Part shown: piece after piece, positions 47,049-57,516 of the stretch
Numbering within the stretch: position 1 is the stretch's first letter
How the letters are laid out: the number at the start of each line of letters is the position of its first letter
From: Microbulbifer celer
Lineage (GTDB): Bacteria; Pseudomonadota; Gammaproteobacteria; Pseudomonadales; Cellvibrionaceae
DNA: 64,000 nucleotides
Direction of reading: 5' to 3'
Assembly: GCF_020991125.1 (NCBI RefSeq)
Contig: NZ_CP087715.1
Location: 744,001-808,000 of the forward strand
Made by a program: the position numbers and the translations under genes
Notes under the pieces: model-generated
Told to the model about the DNA's origin: nothing
What the model saw: only the letters and a program-made list of their open reading frames with translations
Database searches by the model: none

Positions 47049-47453
47049 ATGGCCTATAGCGATAAAGTAATTGACCACTATGAGCATCCCCGCAACGTTG
47101 GCCGTATGGACGACAAAGCGGAGAATGTGGGTACCGGCATGGTCGGCGCACCGGCCTGTGGTGACGTAATGCGCCTGCAGATCCAGGTGAATGATCAGGG
47201 CATCATCGAAGACGCCAAGTTCAAAACCTATGGCTGTGGTTCCGCGATTGCTTCCAGCTCCCTGCTGACCGAATGGGTAAAAGGCAAGAGCCTGGATGAG
47301 GCGGCGCAAATCAAAAACACCGAGATCGCCGAAGAGCTGGCGTTGCCGCCGGTAAAAATTCACTGCTCCGTGCTGGCGGAAGACGCCATCAAGGCGGCGG
47401 TGAGCAATATCCGCGAAAAGCGCGGTGACAAGGTTGAAGAAGCCGCGGGCTGA
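47049..47453 (+). CDS. iscU: Fe-S cluster scaffold IscU
   Basis: Scaffold on which [2Fe-2S] clusters are built with IscS. 134 residues. Ligands Cys37, Cys63, His105 and Cys106 and the HscA-binding LPPVK motif (99-103) are all present. It lies between iscS and iscA with gaps of about 40-45 nt. Confidence 0.98.
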   Translation: MAYSDKVIDHYEHPRNVGRMDDKAENVGTGMVGAPACGDVMRLQIQVNDQGIIEDAKFKTYGCGSAIASSSLLTEWVKGKSLDEAAQIKNTEIAEELALPPVKIHCSVLAEDAIKAAVSNIREKRGDKVEEAAG

Positions 47454-47492
47454 TCAAAACGGCAATTGAGCGGTAAGGAGTAGTCAACGGTT

Positions 47493-47816
47493 ATGGCAAT
47501 CACCATGACAGAAGCGGCACGGGCCCACGTTGAGAAGCAACTGGTCAGCCGTGGCAGTGGCATCGGTATTCGCGTCGGTGTGAGAACCGCGGGCTGTTCC
47601 GGTATGGCCTATGTACTGGAGTTCGTGGATCACGCGGAAGCGGAAGATACGGTGTTTGACGCCGGCCCGGTAAAGCTGGTGGTGGATCCGAAAAGCCTGG
47701 CCTACCTCGACGGCACCGAGCTGGACTTTGTCAAAGAGGGGTTGAACGAAGGTTTTGCCTTCAAAAACCCCAACGTCAAGAATGAGTGCGGCTGTGGCGA
47801 AAGCTTCCACGTATAA
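47493..47816 (+). CDS. iscA: A-type Fe-S carrier IscA
   Basis: Carrier/assembly protein of 107 residues, the same as E. coli. The three conserved cysteines are Cys35, Cys99 and Cys101 (TAGCSG and ECGCGESF). Followed by an intrinsic terminator before hscB. Confidence 0.97.
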   Translation: MAITMTEAARAHVEKQLVSRGSGIGIRVGVRTAGCSGMAYVLEFVDHAEAEDTVFDAGPVKLVVDPKSLAYLDGTELDFVKEGLNEGFAFKNPNVKNECGCGESFHV

Positions 47817-47838
47817 ACGGGATTCTTTCTGGCAGCAG

Positions 47839-47875
47839 AAGGCCGGGTGCGCAGGTGCATACCGGCCTTTTTGTT
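47839..47875 (+). terminator. Intrinsic terminator inside the isc operon (iscA-hscB gap)
   Basis: AAGGCCGG (47839-47846) and CCGGCCTT (47862-47869) with a 15-nt loop are followed by a T-run, TTTTTGTT. It lies 22 nt past iscA and 16 nt before hscB, so it probably limits transcription of hscBA-fdx-iscX relative to iscRSUA. Confidence 0.8.
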
Positions 47876-47890
47876 ATCTGGGACTCTGAT

Positions 47891-48415
47891 ATGGAACTGC
47901 AACAGAATCACTTTGAAATCTTCGGCCTGCCCGTTTCCTACGAGGTGGACCGCAAAGCACTGGCGGCCCGTTACCGCGAGTTGCAGCAGGAATTTCACCC
48001 GGACCGCTTTGCCGCCAAGTCCGAGCGCGAGCAGCGCCTCTCCATGCAGTATGCGGCGCAGATCAATGAGGCCAACAATACCCTCAAGGACCCGGTGGCG
48101 CGCGCGGCTTACCTGTTGAAGTTGGCCGGAGTGGAAATCAACCCTGAGCAGACCACTGCCGATGGCGAATTCCTGATGCAGCAGATGATACTGCGCGAAC
48201 GTCTCGAAGAGGTGCGCGATGCCGCCGACCCGGAGTCGGAGCTCGATGCACTGAACAGCGAAAGCGCGGACCTGTTCAATACCCAGCAGCGTATTTTCGC
48301 CGACGCGCTCACCGCCAACGCGCTGGACGAGGCCAAAAGCGCCCTCCTCAAGCTGCAGTTTCTCGCCAAACTGCAGCGTCAAATCGAACAGCTCGAAGAA
48401 GATTTACTGGACTGA
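47891..48415 (+). CDS. hscB: Co-chaperone HscB
   Basis: J-domain co-chaperone that delivers IscU to HscA. 174 residues (E. coli 171). HPD at 36-38 (EFHPDRF) stimulates the HscA ATPase; the C-terminal helical domain binds IscU. ATG 47891 starts the homology; the open frame further upstream overlaps iscA and the terminator. Confidence 0.96.
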   Translation: MELQQNHFEIFGLPVSYEVDRKALAARYRELQQEFHPDRFAAKSEREQRLSMQYAAQINEANNTLKDPVARAAYLLKLAGVEINPEQTTADGEFLMQQMILRERLEEVRDAADPESELDALNSESADLFNTQQRIFADALTANALDEAKSALLKLQFLAKLQRQIEQLEEDLLD

Positions 48416-48424
48416 TAGAGACCT

Positions 48425-50302
48425 ATGGCATTACTACAGATCTCCGAACCCGGCCAGACCCCGGAACCACATCAGCGCAAGCGCGCGGTGGGTATCGACC
48501 TGGGTACCACCAACTCCCTGGTGGCCACGGTGCGCAGCGGCAGTGCCGAGGCACTGTCGGCGGAAGACGGCAGCGTGATCCTGCCATCCGCGGTGCGCTA
48601 CACCGAGGGGGGCATCGAGGTGGGCAAAGTGGCCCGCGATGCCGCCGGTGAGGACCCGTACAACACGCTGATTTCGATCAAGCGTTTTATGGGGCGTGGT
48701 CTTGCAGATATCAAAAGCTTCGGTGACCAACTGCCTTATACCTTCGCCGAAGATACTGGCGGCATGCCGTCCATTGAAACCGTCGCCGGCGCGGTCAACC
48801 CGGTGCAGGTGTCTGCGGAAATTCTCAAGCGGCTGGCCAAGCGCGGTGCGGACTCCCTTGGTGGCGATCTCGACGGTGCGGTAATCACAGTGCCGGCCTA
48901 CTTTGATGAGGCCCAGCGCCAGGCCACTAAAGACGCCGCCAAACTTGCGGGTCTGAATGTACTGCGCCTGTTGAACGAGCCTACCGCTGCGGCCGTGGCC
49001 TATGGCCTGGACAAAGCCGACGACGGTAGCGATGTGGCGGACAAGACCATCGCCGTGTACGACCTCGGTGGCGGGACCTTTGATATTTCTATCCTGCGCC
49101 TGTCCAAAGGTGTGTTCGAAGTGCTCTCCACCGGTGGCGACAGCGCCCTTGGCGGTGACGACTTCGACCGCGTGGTGGCGGAGTGGATTGCCGTGGAGGC
49201 CGGCCTCGGCACCGATCACGATGTGTCGGCCCAGCGCAAACTGCTGGATGTGGCCTGTGCGGCGAAAGAAGCGCTGGCGGCACAGGCATCGGTCGCCGTC
49301 CATTACGGCGACTGGTCTGGTGAACTGAGCCGCGAAAAACTTGCCGAGCTGCTGGACCCGCTGATCAACAAAACCCTGCGCGCCTGCAAGCGCGCGCTGC
49401 GCGACGCAGACCTGGATGCAGCAGAAATCGCCGAAGTGGTACTGGTGGGTGGTTCTACCAGAACCCTGCGGGTACGTGAGCAGGTAGAAGACTTTTTCGG
49501 TCGCAAACCCCACGCGGATATTGACCCGGACCAGGTAGTGGCCATCGGTGCGGCGCTGCAGGCGGACGTGCTGGTGGGCAACAAGTCCCGCGAAGATCTG
49601 TTGCTGCTGGATGTGATTCCCCTGTCCCTGGGCATTGAAACCATGGGTGGGTTGACGGAAAAACTGATTCACCGCAACACCACCATCCCGGTGGCCAAGG
49701 CCCAGGAGTTCACCACCTTCAAAGACGGCCAGACCGCGATGGCGATTCACGTGGTGCAGGGCGAGCGCGAACTGGTGAGCGACTGCCGCTCCCTGGCCCG
49801 TTTCGAGCTGCGCGGCATTCCGCCGATGGTGGCCGGCGCAGCGCACATCCGCGTGACCTTCCAGGTGGATGCGGACGGCCTGCTGTCTGTCACTGCGATG
49901 GAAAAGAGCAGTGGGGTACAGGCGGAGATTACCGTGAAGCCGTCCTACGGCCTTGACGATACCGATATCACCCGCATGTTGCAGGACTCCTACGCCAATG
50001 CCGAGCAGGATGTGACTGCCCGTGCCCTGCGCGAGGCACAGGTGGAAGCGGAGCGCACCCTGGAGGCCATGCTCGTGGCGCTGCAGGAAGACGGCGCGGA
50101 ACTGCTGAGCGAAGATGAGCTGAACGAACTGGAGCGGGCCATGGAGGCGTTGCGCCTGGCGCACAATGGCGGTACCGCGGATGAGGTTCACCGCCGTATC
50201 GAGGAACTGAATACGCTCTCTGAGCCCTATGCCGCGCGCCGCATGGATAAGTCCATCAAGCGCGCCATGCAGGGGCACAAGCTGGATGAGTTTGATCAGT
50301 AA
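48425..50302 (+). CDS. hscA: Fe-S chaperone HscA (Hsp70 family)
   Basis: Specialised Hsp70 that helps release clusters from IscU by recognising LPPVK. 625 residues (E. coli 616). The phosphate loop [13 protein letters not shown] is at 23-35, with [16 protein letters not shown] and [15 protein letters not shown] later, then the substrate-binding domain. It starts 9 nt past hscB. Confidence 0.97.
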   Translation: MALLQISEPGQTPEPHQRKRAVGIDLGTTNSLVATVRSGSAEALSAEDGSVILPSAVRYTEGGIEVGKVARDAAGEDPYNTLISIKRFMGRGLADIKSFGDQLPYTFAEDTGGMPSIETVAGAVNPVQVSAEILKRLAKRGADSLGGDLDGAVITVPAYFDEAQRQATKDAAKLAGLNVLRLLNEPTAAAVAYGLDKADDGSDVADKTIAVYDLGGGTFDISILRLSKGVFEVLSTGGDSALGGDDFDRVVAEWIAVEAGLGTDHDVSAQRKLLDVACAAKEALAAQASVAVHYGDWSGELSREKLAELLDPLINKTLRACKRALRDADLDAAEIAEVVLVGGSTRTLRVREQVEDFFGRKPHADIDPDQVVAIGAALQADVLVGNKSREDLLLLDVIPLSLGIETMGGLTEKLIHRNTTIPVAKAQEFTTFKDGQTAMAIHVVQGERELVSDCRSLARFELRGIPPMVAGAAHIRVTFQVDADGLLSVTAMEKSSGVQAEITVKPSYGLDDTDITRMLQDSYANAEQDVTARALREAQVEAERTLEAMLVALQEDGAELLSEDELNELERAMEALRLAHNGGTADEVHRRIEELNTLSEPYAARRMDKSIKRAMQGHKLDEFDQ

Positions 50303-50360
50303 GCCGTTTGACCGGTAAGCAGTGGTCAATGTGAGAATTAGTTGAACAGGGTTTTTAACC

Positions 50361-50699
50361 ATGCCGAAGATCGTATTTTTACCCCATGAAGAACTTTGCC
50401 CGGAGGGGAAAGTGATCGAAGTGGAGCCGGGGATCAGCGTGTGTGATGCGGCGCTGAAGAATGGTGTGGAGATCGAGCACGCCTGTGAAAAGGCCTGCGC
50501 CTGCACTACCTGTCACGTGATTGTGCGCGAGGGGTTTGACTCCCTGGGGGAGCCGGACGAGCTGGAAGAGGATCTGCTGGACAAGGCGTGGGGCCTGGAG
50601 CCGGAATCGCGGCTGTCCTGTCAGGCATTGGTGGATGAGGAAGATCTGGTGGTGGAGATCCCCAAGTACACCATTAACCAGGTTTCGGAAAAACACTGA
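50361..50699 (+). CDS. fdx: [2Fe-2S] ferredoxin of the isc system
   Basis: Adrenodoxin-type ferredoxin supplying electrons for cluster assembly. 112 residues (E. coli 111). Ligands Cys42, Cys48, Cys51 and Cys87, with the non-ligand Cys46 also conserved. 58 nt past hscA, 11 nt before iscX. Confidence 0.97.
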   Translation: MPKIVFLPHEELCPEGKVIEVEPGISVCDAALKNGVEIEHACEKACACTTCHVIVREGFDSLGEPDELEEDLLDKAWGLEPESRLSCQALVDEEDLVVEIPKYTINQVSEKH

Positions 50700-50710
50700 G
50701 GATTGCGAGT

Positions 50711-50905
50711 ATGAAGTGGACGGATATTCACGATATTGCCATCGAACTGTGCGATACCCATCCGGATGTGGACCCGCTGTCGGTCAATTTTGTGGACCTG
50801 CGCAAGTGGGTGGTAGAGCTGCCGGAATTTGATGACGATCCCGACCGCTGTGGCGAGAAGATCCTGGAAGCCATTCAGGCGGCATGGATCGAAGAGAGCA
50901 GGTAG
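50711..50905 (+). CDS. iscX: Fe-S assembly protein IscX
   Basis: Small acidic protein (64 residues; E. coli 66) that binds IscS and iron and tunes cluster assembly. MKWTDIHDIAIELCDTHPD and VNFVDLRKWV are standard. Last gene of the isc set. Confidence 0.96.
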   Translation: MKWTDIHDIAIELCDTHPDVDPLSVNFVDLRKWVVELPEFDDDPDRCGEKILEAIQAAWIEESR

Positions 50906-51009
50906 GTTTTAAGTTGATTTGGTGGCGGCACCGCTGCAGGGGGCTGCCTTCACATCAACCGTTCTGCAGGGTGTTATCGAATAGAGTACAAACTTGGCCC
51001 CACAGCGCG

Positions 51010-51015
51010 TATAAT
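51010..51015 (+). promoter_or_regulatory. Putative -10 box of the ndk promoter
   Basis: Perfect TATAAT in GCGCGTATAATCCGCGC. The -35 at 17-nt spacing (TACAAA) is weak. Predicted start about 51022 gives a leader of about 130 nt containing a hairpin. Confidence 0.55.
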
Positions 51016-51077
51016 CCGCGCTCCGCAGGCTTGGCTGGTTAATTAATCGCCAGTCTGTGCATTAAGAGAATTCAGGG

Positions 51078-51103
51078 AAGAGCAACGAAAGTTGCTCTTT
51101 TCG
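51078..51103 (+). terminator. Terminator-like hairpin in the ndk leader
   Basis: AAGAGCAAC (51078-51086), GAAA tetraloop, GTTGCTCTT (51091-51099), then TTCG; the U-run is four bases counting the stem end. It lies 50 nt before the ndk ATG and after the TATAAT box, so it would act on the ndk leader as an attenuator or processing site, or end a short RNA of about 80 nt. Confidence 0.65.
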
Positions 51104-51153
51104 TATCTGATTCAAGATAAATTTTTCACAAAACCTAGAAAATGGAGAAAACC

Positions 51154-51579
51154 ATGGCCGTGGAACGTACCCTGTCCATCATCAAGCCTGACGCCGTCGC
51201 CAAGAACGTCATCGGTGAAATCGAGAGCCGTTTCGAGAAAGCGGGCCTGCGCATCGTTGCGATGAAGATGGTTCAGCTGTCTCAGGAGAAAGCTGAAGGT
51301 TTCTACGCCGAGCACAAAGAGCGTCCTTTCTTCAAAGATCTGGTTGGCTTCATGACTTCCGGTCCGGTTGTGGTTCAGGTGCTGGAAGGCGAGAACGCCA
51401 TCAAGGCCAACCGTGACCTGATGGGCGCGACCAACCCGAAAGAAGCCGAAGCTGGCACTATCCGTGCAGACTTTGCCGAGAGCATCGACGCCAACGCGGT
51501 ACACGGTTCCGACTCTCCGGAATCTGCCGAGCGTGAAGTGAGCTACTTCTTCTCTGCGGAAGAAATCTGCGCACGTTAA
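51154..51579 (+). CDS. ndk: Nucleoside diphosphate kinase
   Basis: Balances NTP pools by phosphotransfer through a His. 141 residues (E. coli 143). Active-site His117 lies in [23 protein letters not shown] 51154 has GGAG with 6-nt spacing; ATG 51142 contains that same ribosome site and is rejected. Confidence 0.97.
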   Translation: MAVERTLSIIKPDAVAKNVIGEIESRFEKAGLRIVAMKMVQLSQEKAEGFYAEHKERPFFKDLVGFMTSGPVVVQVLEGENAIKANRDLMGATNPKEAEAGTIRADFAESIDANAVHGSDSPESAEREVSYFFSAEEICAR

Positions 51580-51605
51580 TTTCCGGGGCTTCCGGCCCCT
51601 GATAT

Positions 51606-51666
51606 CGTCATCCCGGCGAAGGCCGGGATCCAGTTTGCTGGATGCCGGATCAAGTCCGGGATGACG
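51606..51666. repeat. Dispersed CGTCATCCCGG inverted repeat, copy A
   Basis: A 61-bp palindromic unit with ends CGTCATCCCGG / CCGGGATGACG and internal GGATCCAG-type sequence, in the ndk-rlmN gap. Further copies are at 56075-56168, 59438-59471 and 63914-63958. Confidence 0.8.
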
Positions 51667-51708
51667 AAATTCCGAATATCCGCATCGAGCTAGGTGCAAG
51701 GTGAATCC

Positions 51709-52857
51709 ATGACTGAAGTACAAACCGCACAAACGGAAAAAGTGAATCTGCTGGGCCTGTCCGTCGACAAGCTGACGGATTTCTTTGCCGGTCTGGGTGA
51801 GAAGCGCTTCCGTGCAGTGCAGGTGCTGAAGTGGATTCACCAGAATGGCGTGGACGATTTCGAGCAGATGACCAATGTCAGTAAGGCCATGCGTGCCAAG
51901 CTGGCGGAGATTGCCGAGGTCCGTGCCCCCAAAGTCCTGAAGCAGATGGACTCTACCGACGGTACCCGCAAGTGGCTGATCGAGGTCGCCGGCGGCAATG
52001 TGATCGAGACTGTCTATATCCCCGATGGCGAGCGCGGCACCCTGTGTGTGTCTTCCCAAGTGGGCTGCTCGCTGGATTGCAGCTTCTGCGCCACTGGTAA
52101 GCAGGGCTTCAACCGCGACCTGAACGCGGCGGAGATCATCGGCCAGGTGTGGATTGCGTGTAAATCTTTCGGCCAATTGCAGCCGAACGGCCCGCGCAAG
52201 GTGACCAACGTGGTAATGATGGGTATGGGTGAGCCCCTGCTCAACTTCGACAATGTGGTCGATGCCATGAACCTGATGATGGAAGACAATGCCTACGGCA
52301 TCTCCAAGCGCAGGGTTACCTTGAGCACTTCCGGTGTGGTGCCGGCGCTGGATCGCCTCGCTGAGGTGACCGATGTGAGCCTGGCCATCTCCCTGCATGC
52401 GCCCAACGATGAGCTGCGCAATGTGCTGGTACCGATCAACAAGAAATACCCCATCGCCATGCTGCTCGACAGCGCCAAACGCTATATCGAGAGCATGCCG
52501 GATACTCATCGCAAGATGACCATCGAGTACACCATGATCCGGGAGATGAACGATCGCCCGGAGCATGCGGAACAGTTGGCTGAACTGCTGCGCGATGTGC
52601 CGGTGAAGATAAATCTGATACCCTTCAATCCGTTCGAGCTGTCCGATTATCAGCGGGTCAGCAACAACGCTTTGCGACGTTTTCAACAGATTTTGTTGGA
52701 CAAAGGCTATACCGTAACCGTGCGTACCACCCGGGGTGATGATATCGCCGCGGCCTGTGGTCAGCTGGCCGGTCAGGTAAACGACCGCACCCGACGTTCC
52801 GAGCGCTACCGCAATGCCAATGCCGAGCGCCCTGTGCGCATCGTCGGCCAGGCCTGA
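51709..52857 (+). CDS. rlmN: Dual-specificity 23S rRNA A2503 / tRNA A37 C2-methyltransferase RlmN
   Basis: Radical-SAM enzyme that methylates C2 of adenine in 23S rRNA and some tRNAs. 382 residues (E. coli 384). The CxxxCxxC cluster is Cys120, Cys124, Cys127 ([11 protein letters not shown]). The methyl-carrier Cys113 (GTLCVSSQ) and the C-terminal partner Cys in [12 protein letters not shown] are present. ATG 51709 follows AAGGTG; GTG 51694 lacks support. Confidence 0.97.
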   Translation: MTEVQTAQTEKVNLLGLSVDKLTDFFAGLGEKRFRAVQVLKWIHQNGVDDFEQMTNVSKAMRAKLAEIAEVRAPKVLKQMDSTDGTRKWLIEVAGGNVIETVYIPDGERGTLCVSSQVGCSLDCSFCATGKQGFNRDLNAAEIIGQVWIACKSFGQLQPNGPRKVTNVVMMGMGEPLLNFDNVVDAMNLMMEDNAYGISKRRVTLSTSGVVPALDRLAEVTDVSLAISLHAPNDELRNVLVPINKKYPIAMLLDSAKRYIESMPDTHRKMTIEYTMIREMNDRPEHAEQLAELLRDVPVKINLIPFNPFELSDYQRVSNNALRRFQQILLDKGYTVTVRTTRGDDIAAACGQLAGQVNDRTRRSERYRNANAERPVRIVGQA

Positions 52858-52946
52858 CCTGAATCGGGTCACGAGAGCAGGCGCTCCGGGCTTCGCCGAA
52901 TGGATGCGGCGTGCGATCGCTGTACGCACCCGATAACAACAAGGTG

Positions 52947-53738
52947 ATGCTCGTGTTAGCAAGAATTCCCGGTCCGGCCCTCATCGCCGGACTACTACTG
53001 TCTCTGCTGCTGGCAGGTTGTGTAACAACCGGCCCCGGCGGTACCGAAGTCAATATCGATAAGGCCCGCAAGACCCACATCCAGCTGGGGTTGCGCTATC
53101 TGCAAAGCGGTGATGAAAACCGCGAGATGGCCCGCCATCACTTCCTCGAAGCCCTCAAGCTCGGCAAGAGAGATCCCGAAGCCCACCACGGCCTCGCGCT
53201 GTTGTATCAGGCCGATGGCGAAACCTCTGTCGCAGAAGACCATTTTCGCAAGGCCCTGCGCTACGACGACGATTTTTCCATGGCGCGGGTGAACTACGGC
53301 GTGTTCCTGTATCAGCAGGAGCGCTATGAGGATGCCCGCGAACAGTTTGAGGAAGCCTCGGAAGACCTGCGCTATAACCGCCGTTCCTATGCGCTGGCCA
53401 ACCTGGGCCGTGCAGAGTTGCGGATGGGTAACACCCAGGCAGCCGAGGATGCGTTCAAACGTGCGCTGTCGCTGAATCCTGATCTGCCTGTGGCGTTGTT
53501 GGAGCTGGCCGAGCTGAAGTTCGACGGGCGGGACTATCCCCAGGCCAAGCACTATCTGGACCGCTACAACGCAGAGAGTCGCCAGAATCCGAAGTCGCTA
53601 TGGCTGGGAATCCGTATCGAAAAGATATTCGGCAATCGCGACAAGGAGCGGAGTTACGCGCTGGCGCTGAAGAACCTCTTTCCCTATTCGGCGGAAACGC
53701 TGAAGTATCAGAAGATGGTGGCCGAAAATGCGCAGTAA
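52947..53738 (+). CDS. pilW: Type IV pilus biogenesis/stability lipoprotein PilW (PilF)
   Basis: Outer-membrane lipoprotein that helps the PilQ secretin assemble. With ATG 52947 it is 263 residues, lipobox LAGC at 22-25 (Cys25), followed by about five TPR repeats such as DPEAHHGLALLYQADGET and YALANLGRAELRMGN. The exact start is open: AAGGTG directly abuts ATG 52947 but is 6 nt from GTG 52953. It lies between rlmN and rodZ as in other gammaproteobacteria and overlaps rodZ by 11 bp. Confidence 0.92.
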   Translation: MLVLARIPGPALIAGLLLSLLLAGCVTTGPGGTEVNIDKARKTHIQLGLRYLQSGDENREMARHHFLEALKLGKRDPEAHHGLALLYQADGETSVAEDHFRKALRYDDDFSMARVNYGVFLYQQERYEDAREQFEEASEDLRYNRRSYALANLGRAELRMGNTQAAEDAFKRALSLNPDLPVALLELAELKFDGRDYPQAKHYLDRYNAESRQNPKSLWLGIRIEKIFGNRDKERSYALALKNLFPYSAETLKYQKMVAENAQ

Positions 53739-54738
53739 TGAATCCAACACTTCTCCCGCAAACCTCTCTGAAGCCACCGAAAGCGGCGCGGACCTGAGTC
53801 CCGGCCAACAGCTGATTCGGGCCCGTGAAGCGGCAGGCCTGAACCAGGAAGAGTTGGCAGCGCGCCTGTGCATGACGGCTACCAAGCTCGATCACCTCGA
53901 ACAGGACGACTACGAGCGACTCTCCGGTGCGACCTATGCGAAGGGGTATATCCGCAATGTGTGCAAAGAGCTGAAACTCGATCCTGCGCCGGTACTGGCC
54001 GCATTTGAGCAGCGCCTGCCTGCGGAAAGCGAGCCGCTGGTCGCGCCCGCCAAAGGCCCGGTCGTCGGCGCTGGCGGTGGCACCGGCGGAATCCGGTTTG
54101 CCCCGGTGGCGCTGGTGGCACTGATTACCGTCGGTGGCGGCTACTGGTGGTTCGCCCAGGGGCAGTCGGGCACGCAGCAGTTTGCATCGACGTCGTCTGC
54201 AGAGCCAGTGATGGCAGAAGAGGTGGCGATGGCACAAGAGCCCGTCGCGTCAGTCGAACCATTCAGTACCGCAGCGGAAGCCTCTGTCGCTGTCGAGGAC
54301 ACAAATCCGGATAGCGAGGCGCTGTCGCCCGAACCCGAATTGGCCGTTGATCCCGCCTCGGCGCCGGAAGAGGGGGGCAGTGAGGCGGTCGCCGATGCGG
54401 TCGCTAGCGCGCCGGTCGTACCGGTTGTGGATTCGCAAGTGGCCGCACCTGAAGAGTCAGAGGCGCCAGCGCCAGAAGAATCAGCACCAGTTATGGGTGG
54501 CGCGGAGCTGACGCTGGTATTTTCCGAGGAATCCTGGGTCGAGGTGAGCGATGCCCGAGGCGACAAGCTGCTGGCGAAGCTGCAGCCAGCGGGCTCCCGT
54601 GTCGAGTTGTCCGGCGAGGCGCCATTCAGCCTGATGCTGGGTAACGCCGCCGGTACTACGGTCAGCTATCAGGGTGAAGTGGTCGATAGCGCCCCGCGTG
54701 GCAATCGCCGCACCCGCAAGCTCACCGTGGGTGGTTGA
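53728..54738 (+). CDS. rodZ: RodZ-like cytoskeletal protein (HTH-TM-DUF4115)
   Basis: RodZ links MreB filaments to the cell-wall machinery in rod-shape maintenance. 336 residues: N-terminal Xre-type helix-turn-helix (about 25-92, LIRAREAAGLNQEELAARL), one membrane span (about 124-143), an acidic Ala/Glu/Pro/Ser linker (about 150-255) that should lie in the periplasm, and a C-terminal DUF4115 beta domain (LTLVFSEESWVEVSDARG). Start overlaps pilW. Confidence 0.92.
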   Translation: MRSNESNTSPANLSEATESGADLSPGQQLIRAREAAGLNQEELAARLCMTATKLDHLEQDDYERLSGATYAKGYIRNVCKELKLDPAPVLAAFEQRLPAESEPLVAPAKGPVVGAGGGTGGIRFAPVALVALITVGGGYWWFAQGQSGTQQFASTSSAEPVMAEEVAMAQEPVASVEPFSTAAEASVAVEDTNPDSEALSPEPELAVDPASAPEEGGSEAVADAVASAPVVPVVDSQVAAPEESEAPAPEESAPVMGGAELTLVFSEESWVEVSDARGDKLLAKLQPAGSRVELSGEAPFSLMLGNAAGTTVSYQGEVVDSAPRGNRRTRKLTVGG

Positions 54739-54904
54739 TCGGCGGCTCTGCCCGGTTTTTTACCTTAGATCGTCTCCAAAGGGCGCAGCCTCTGTAGGTT
54801 TGCGCCCAATCTCTCTATAATCCCACCCGTTTTTCATCACCTTTTATCCGGTCCGTGACGGCGCCCATCGACCCGTCAGGCCAGACAGTCGCAAGGTTTA
54901 CGCT

Positions 54905-56026
54905 ATGCAATTTGAGTCACCCATAGTTCGCCGCGTATCGCGCCAGATCATGGTGGGCAATGTGCCGGTTGGCGGCGGTGCGCCGATCTCGGTGCAGAGT
55001 ATGACCAATACCGAAACCTGTGATGTGGATGCCACCGTCGCCCAGATTCTCCGCCTGGAGCAGGCCGGTGCCGATATCGTGCGGGTTTCCGTGCCCTCCA
55101 TGGACGCCGCCGAGGCTTTCGGCGAGATCAAGAAGCAGGTGAATGTGCCGCTGGTAGCGGATATCCACTTCGATTACCGCATCGCTCTGCGGGTGGCGGA
55201 CCTGGGTGTGGACTGCCTGCGCATCAACCCCGGCAATATCGGCCGCGAGAAGCGTATCCGCGCGGTGGTCGACAAGGCCCGCGATCTGAATATCCCCATC
55301 CGGATCGGCGTCAACGCCGGCTCCCTGGAAAAAGATCTGCAAAAGAAATACGGCGAGCCCACCCCGGATGCACTGGTGGAATCCGCCCTGCGTCATGTGG
55401 ATATCCTGGACAGCCTCAACTTCCAGGACTTCAAGGTGAGTGTAAAAGCCTCTGATATTTTTATGGCCACCGCCGCCTATCGCAAGCTGGCCACTCAGAT
55501 CGAGCAGCCCCTGCACCTGGGCATCACCGAAGCCGGTGGTCTGCGCTCGGGCACGGTAAAATCCGCCATCGGTCTCGGCGCGCTGCTGCTGGACGGTATC
55601 GGCGATACCCTGCGGGTGTCCCTCGCCGCCGACCCGGTGGAAGAAGTGAAGGTGGGCTGGGATCTGCTAAAGAGCCTGCGCCTGCGCACCAAGGGCATCA
55701 ACTTTATTGCCTGCCCCAGTTGCTCGCGCCAGAACTTCGACGTGGTGAAAACCATGAACGAGCTGGAAACCCGCCTGGAAGACGTCACCACCCCGCTGGA
55801 TGTGGCCGTGATTGGCTGTATCGTCAACGGCCCGGGTGAGGCAAAAGAAGCGGACGTCGGCCTCGCCGGCGGTACGCCGAGCCACGCAATCTATGTAGAT
55901 GGCCAGCCGGACCGCAAATTCAATAACGACAATCTGGTGAATGATCTGGAACAGCTGATTCGCGAAAAAGCCGCAGCCAAAGAGGCCCAGGAAGCGCAGA
56001 TCATCGCCAAAGAAACCATTGATTAA
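54905..56026 (+). CDS. ispG: 4-hydroxy-3-methylbut-2-enyl diphosphate synthase (flavodoxin) IspG
   Basis: [4Fe-4S] enzyme of the MEP isoprenoid pathway that makes HMBPP. 373 residues (E. coli 372). Cluster ligands Cys270, Cys273, Cys305 and Glu312 ([17 protein letters not shown]). A TATAAT (54816-54821) lies 83 nt before the start in a 166-bp gap; its -35 is poor. Like other Fe-S enzymes it depends on the isc genes upstream. Confidence 0.97.
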   Translation: MQFESPIVRRVSRQIMVGNVPVGGGAPISVQSMTNTETCDVDATVAQILRLEQAGADIVRVSVPSMDAAEAFGEIKKQVNVPLVADIHFDYRIALRVADLGVDCLRINPGNIGREKRIRAVVDKARDLNIPIRIGVNAGSLEKDLQKKYGEPTPDALVESALRHVDILDSLNFQDFKVSVKASDIFMATAAYRKLATQIEQPLHLGITEAGGLRSGTVKSAIGLGALLLDGIGDTLRVSLAADPVEEVKVGWDLLKSLRLRTKGINFIACPSCSRQNFDVVKTMNELETRLEDVTTPLDVAVIGCIVNGPGEAKEADVGLAGGTPSHAIYVDGQPDRKFNNDNLVNDLEQLIREKAAAKEAQEAQIIAKETID

Positions 56027-56074
56027 TTTAGGGATGTCGACGTGCGTGCGTCGGTATGCCAATCCAATAAGCCT

Positions 56075-56168
56075 CGTCATCCCGGTACCAGATCGAGCCC
56101 GGCATGACGACACCGTAAAATTTTAGATATTCCGTCATCCCGGACTTGATCCGGGATCCAGCATGACG
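56075..56168. repeat. Dispersed CGTCATCCCGG repeat, double copy B
   Basis: Two palindromic units in tandem, 56075-56109 and 56133-56168, each starting CGTCATCCCGG and ending GCATGACG, separated by 23 nt containing TAAAATTTTA. Fills most of the ispG-hisS gap. Confidence 0.8.
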
Positions 56169-56193
56169 ATAGAACAGACGTTAAGGATTACCG

Positions 56194-57456
56194 TTGAAAC
56201 AACTTCGCGCCATCCGCGGCATGAACGACCTGCAGCCCACCCAGTCTCCGGTGTGGCAGTATGTGGAAAGCACTCTCTCCGAACTCTTCGCCCGCTACGG
56301 CTACAGTGAAGTCCGCACCCCTTTGCTGGAGGCCACCCAGCTGTTTGCCCGCGCGGTGGGTGAGGCGACCGACATCGTCGAGAAGGAAATGTACACCTTC
56401 GACGACAAGAGCGGCGACAGCGTCACCCTGCGCCCCGAAGGCACCGCTGGCACCGTGCGTGCGGCGATCCAGAACAATCTGCTGATCCAGCCCCAGCGCT
56501 TGTGGTACTTCGGCCCCATGTTCCGCTACGAGCGCCCGCAGAAGGGACGCCTGCGCCAGTTCCACCAGTTTGGGGTGGAGGTCTTCGGCATTGAAGGCCC
56601 CGACATCGACGCCGAGATCCTGATGATGACCGCGCGCCTGTGGCGAGAGCTGGGCGTGGCCGAGCACGTCACCCTGCAGCTGAACTCCCTGGGCAACAGT
56701 GAGAGCCGCGCCGCCTATCGCGACGCGCTGGTGGAATACCTGACTGCGCGTAAAGACCAGCTGGATGAAGACAGCCAGCGCCGCCTGGAGCGCAACCCGC
56801 TGCGTATTCTCGACAGTAAAAATGCCCAGACTCAGGAACTGCTGACCGGTGCGCCCTGTCTACTGGACTTCCTCGATGAGGAATCCAAAACACACTTCGA
56901 GCAGCTGAAGGCATTCCTGGATGCGGCGGGCGTGGCTTACGAGATCAATCCGCGCCTGGTACGCGGTCTCGACTACTACGGCAAAACCGTCTTCGAGTGG
57001 GTGACCGACAGCCTCGGCGCCCAGGGCACCGTGTGTGCCGGCGGCCGTTACGATGGCCTCGTGGAACAGATGGGCGGCAAATCCACCCCGGCGGTGGGCT
57101 TCGGTCTCGGTGTAGAGCGCCTGGTGTTGCTGCTGGAAACCCTTGAGGTGCTGCCGGAAACCCTCAATCAACAGGTAGACGCCTATCTGGTGGCCGTGGG
57201 TGATGTACAATCGGCCGCCCTGGCAGCGGCAGAGCAGCTGCGCAGTGAGTTGCCTTGGTTGCGGCTGCAGACCCACTGCGGGGGTGGCAGCTTCAAGAGC
57301 CAGATGAAAAAAGCCGACAAGAGCAATGCCGATTACGCATTGATCATCGGGGAAGATGAAGCAGCGGCGGGGCAGGTGACGGTCAAATCCCTGCGCGCCG
57401 ATGCCGAGCAGCAGACGGTCGCCCTGTCTGAACTGGCAAAAGTGCTGCAGGCTTGA
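56194..57456 (+). CDS. hisS: Histidine--tRNA ligase
   Basis: Class II synthetase charging tRNA-His. 420 residues (E. coli 424). Motif 2 ([21 protein letters not shown]), the His-specific [15 protein letters not shown] and AGGRYDGL, and motif 3 ([15 protein letters not shown]) are intact. The start codon is TTG 56194 with AAGGA 6 nt upstream; the first ATG is nine codons in and would delete conserved LRAIRG. Confidence 0.97.
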   Translation: MKQLRAIRGMNDLQPTQSPVWQYVESTLSELFARYGYSEVRTPLLEATQLFARAVGEATDIVEKEMYTFDDKSGDSVTLRPEGTAGTVRAAIQNNLLIQPQRLWYFGPMFRYERPQKGRLRQFHQFGVEVFGIEGPDIDAEILMMTARLWRELGVAEHVTLQLNSLGNSESRAAYRDALVEYLTARKDQLDEDSQRRLERNPLRILDSKNAQTQELLTGAPCLLDFLDEESKTHFEQLKAFLDAAGVAYEINPRLVRGLDYYGKTVFEWVTDSLGAQGTVCAGGRYDGLVEQMGGKSTPAVGFGLGVERLVLLLETLEVLPETLNQQVDAYLVAVGDVQSAALAAAEQLRSELPWLRLQTHCGGGSFKSQMKKADKSNADYALIIGEDEAAAGQVTVKSLRADAEQQTVALSELAKVLQA

Positions 57457-57516
57457 GTGGCCTGCGGCTGAAAAGATTTTCGAGTTTCTGATTTAAGAGA
57501 ATAAGGCGAATAAAAA

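Noticed and set aside
48434..50506. 690-residue minus-strand open frame opposite hscA
   Set aside because: It lies antisense to a clear Hsp70 gene, has no recognisable domain, and long antisense frames are expected in GC-rich DNA. The same holds for frames opposite valS (33315-35057) and gabD (61225-62685).
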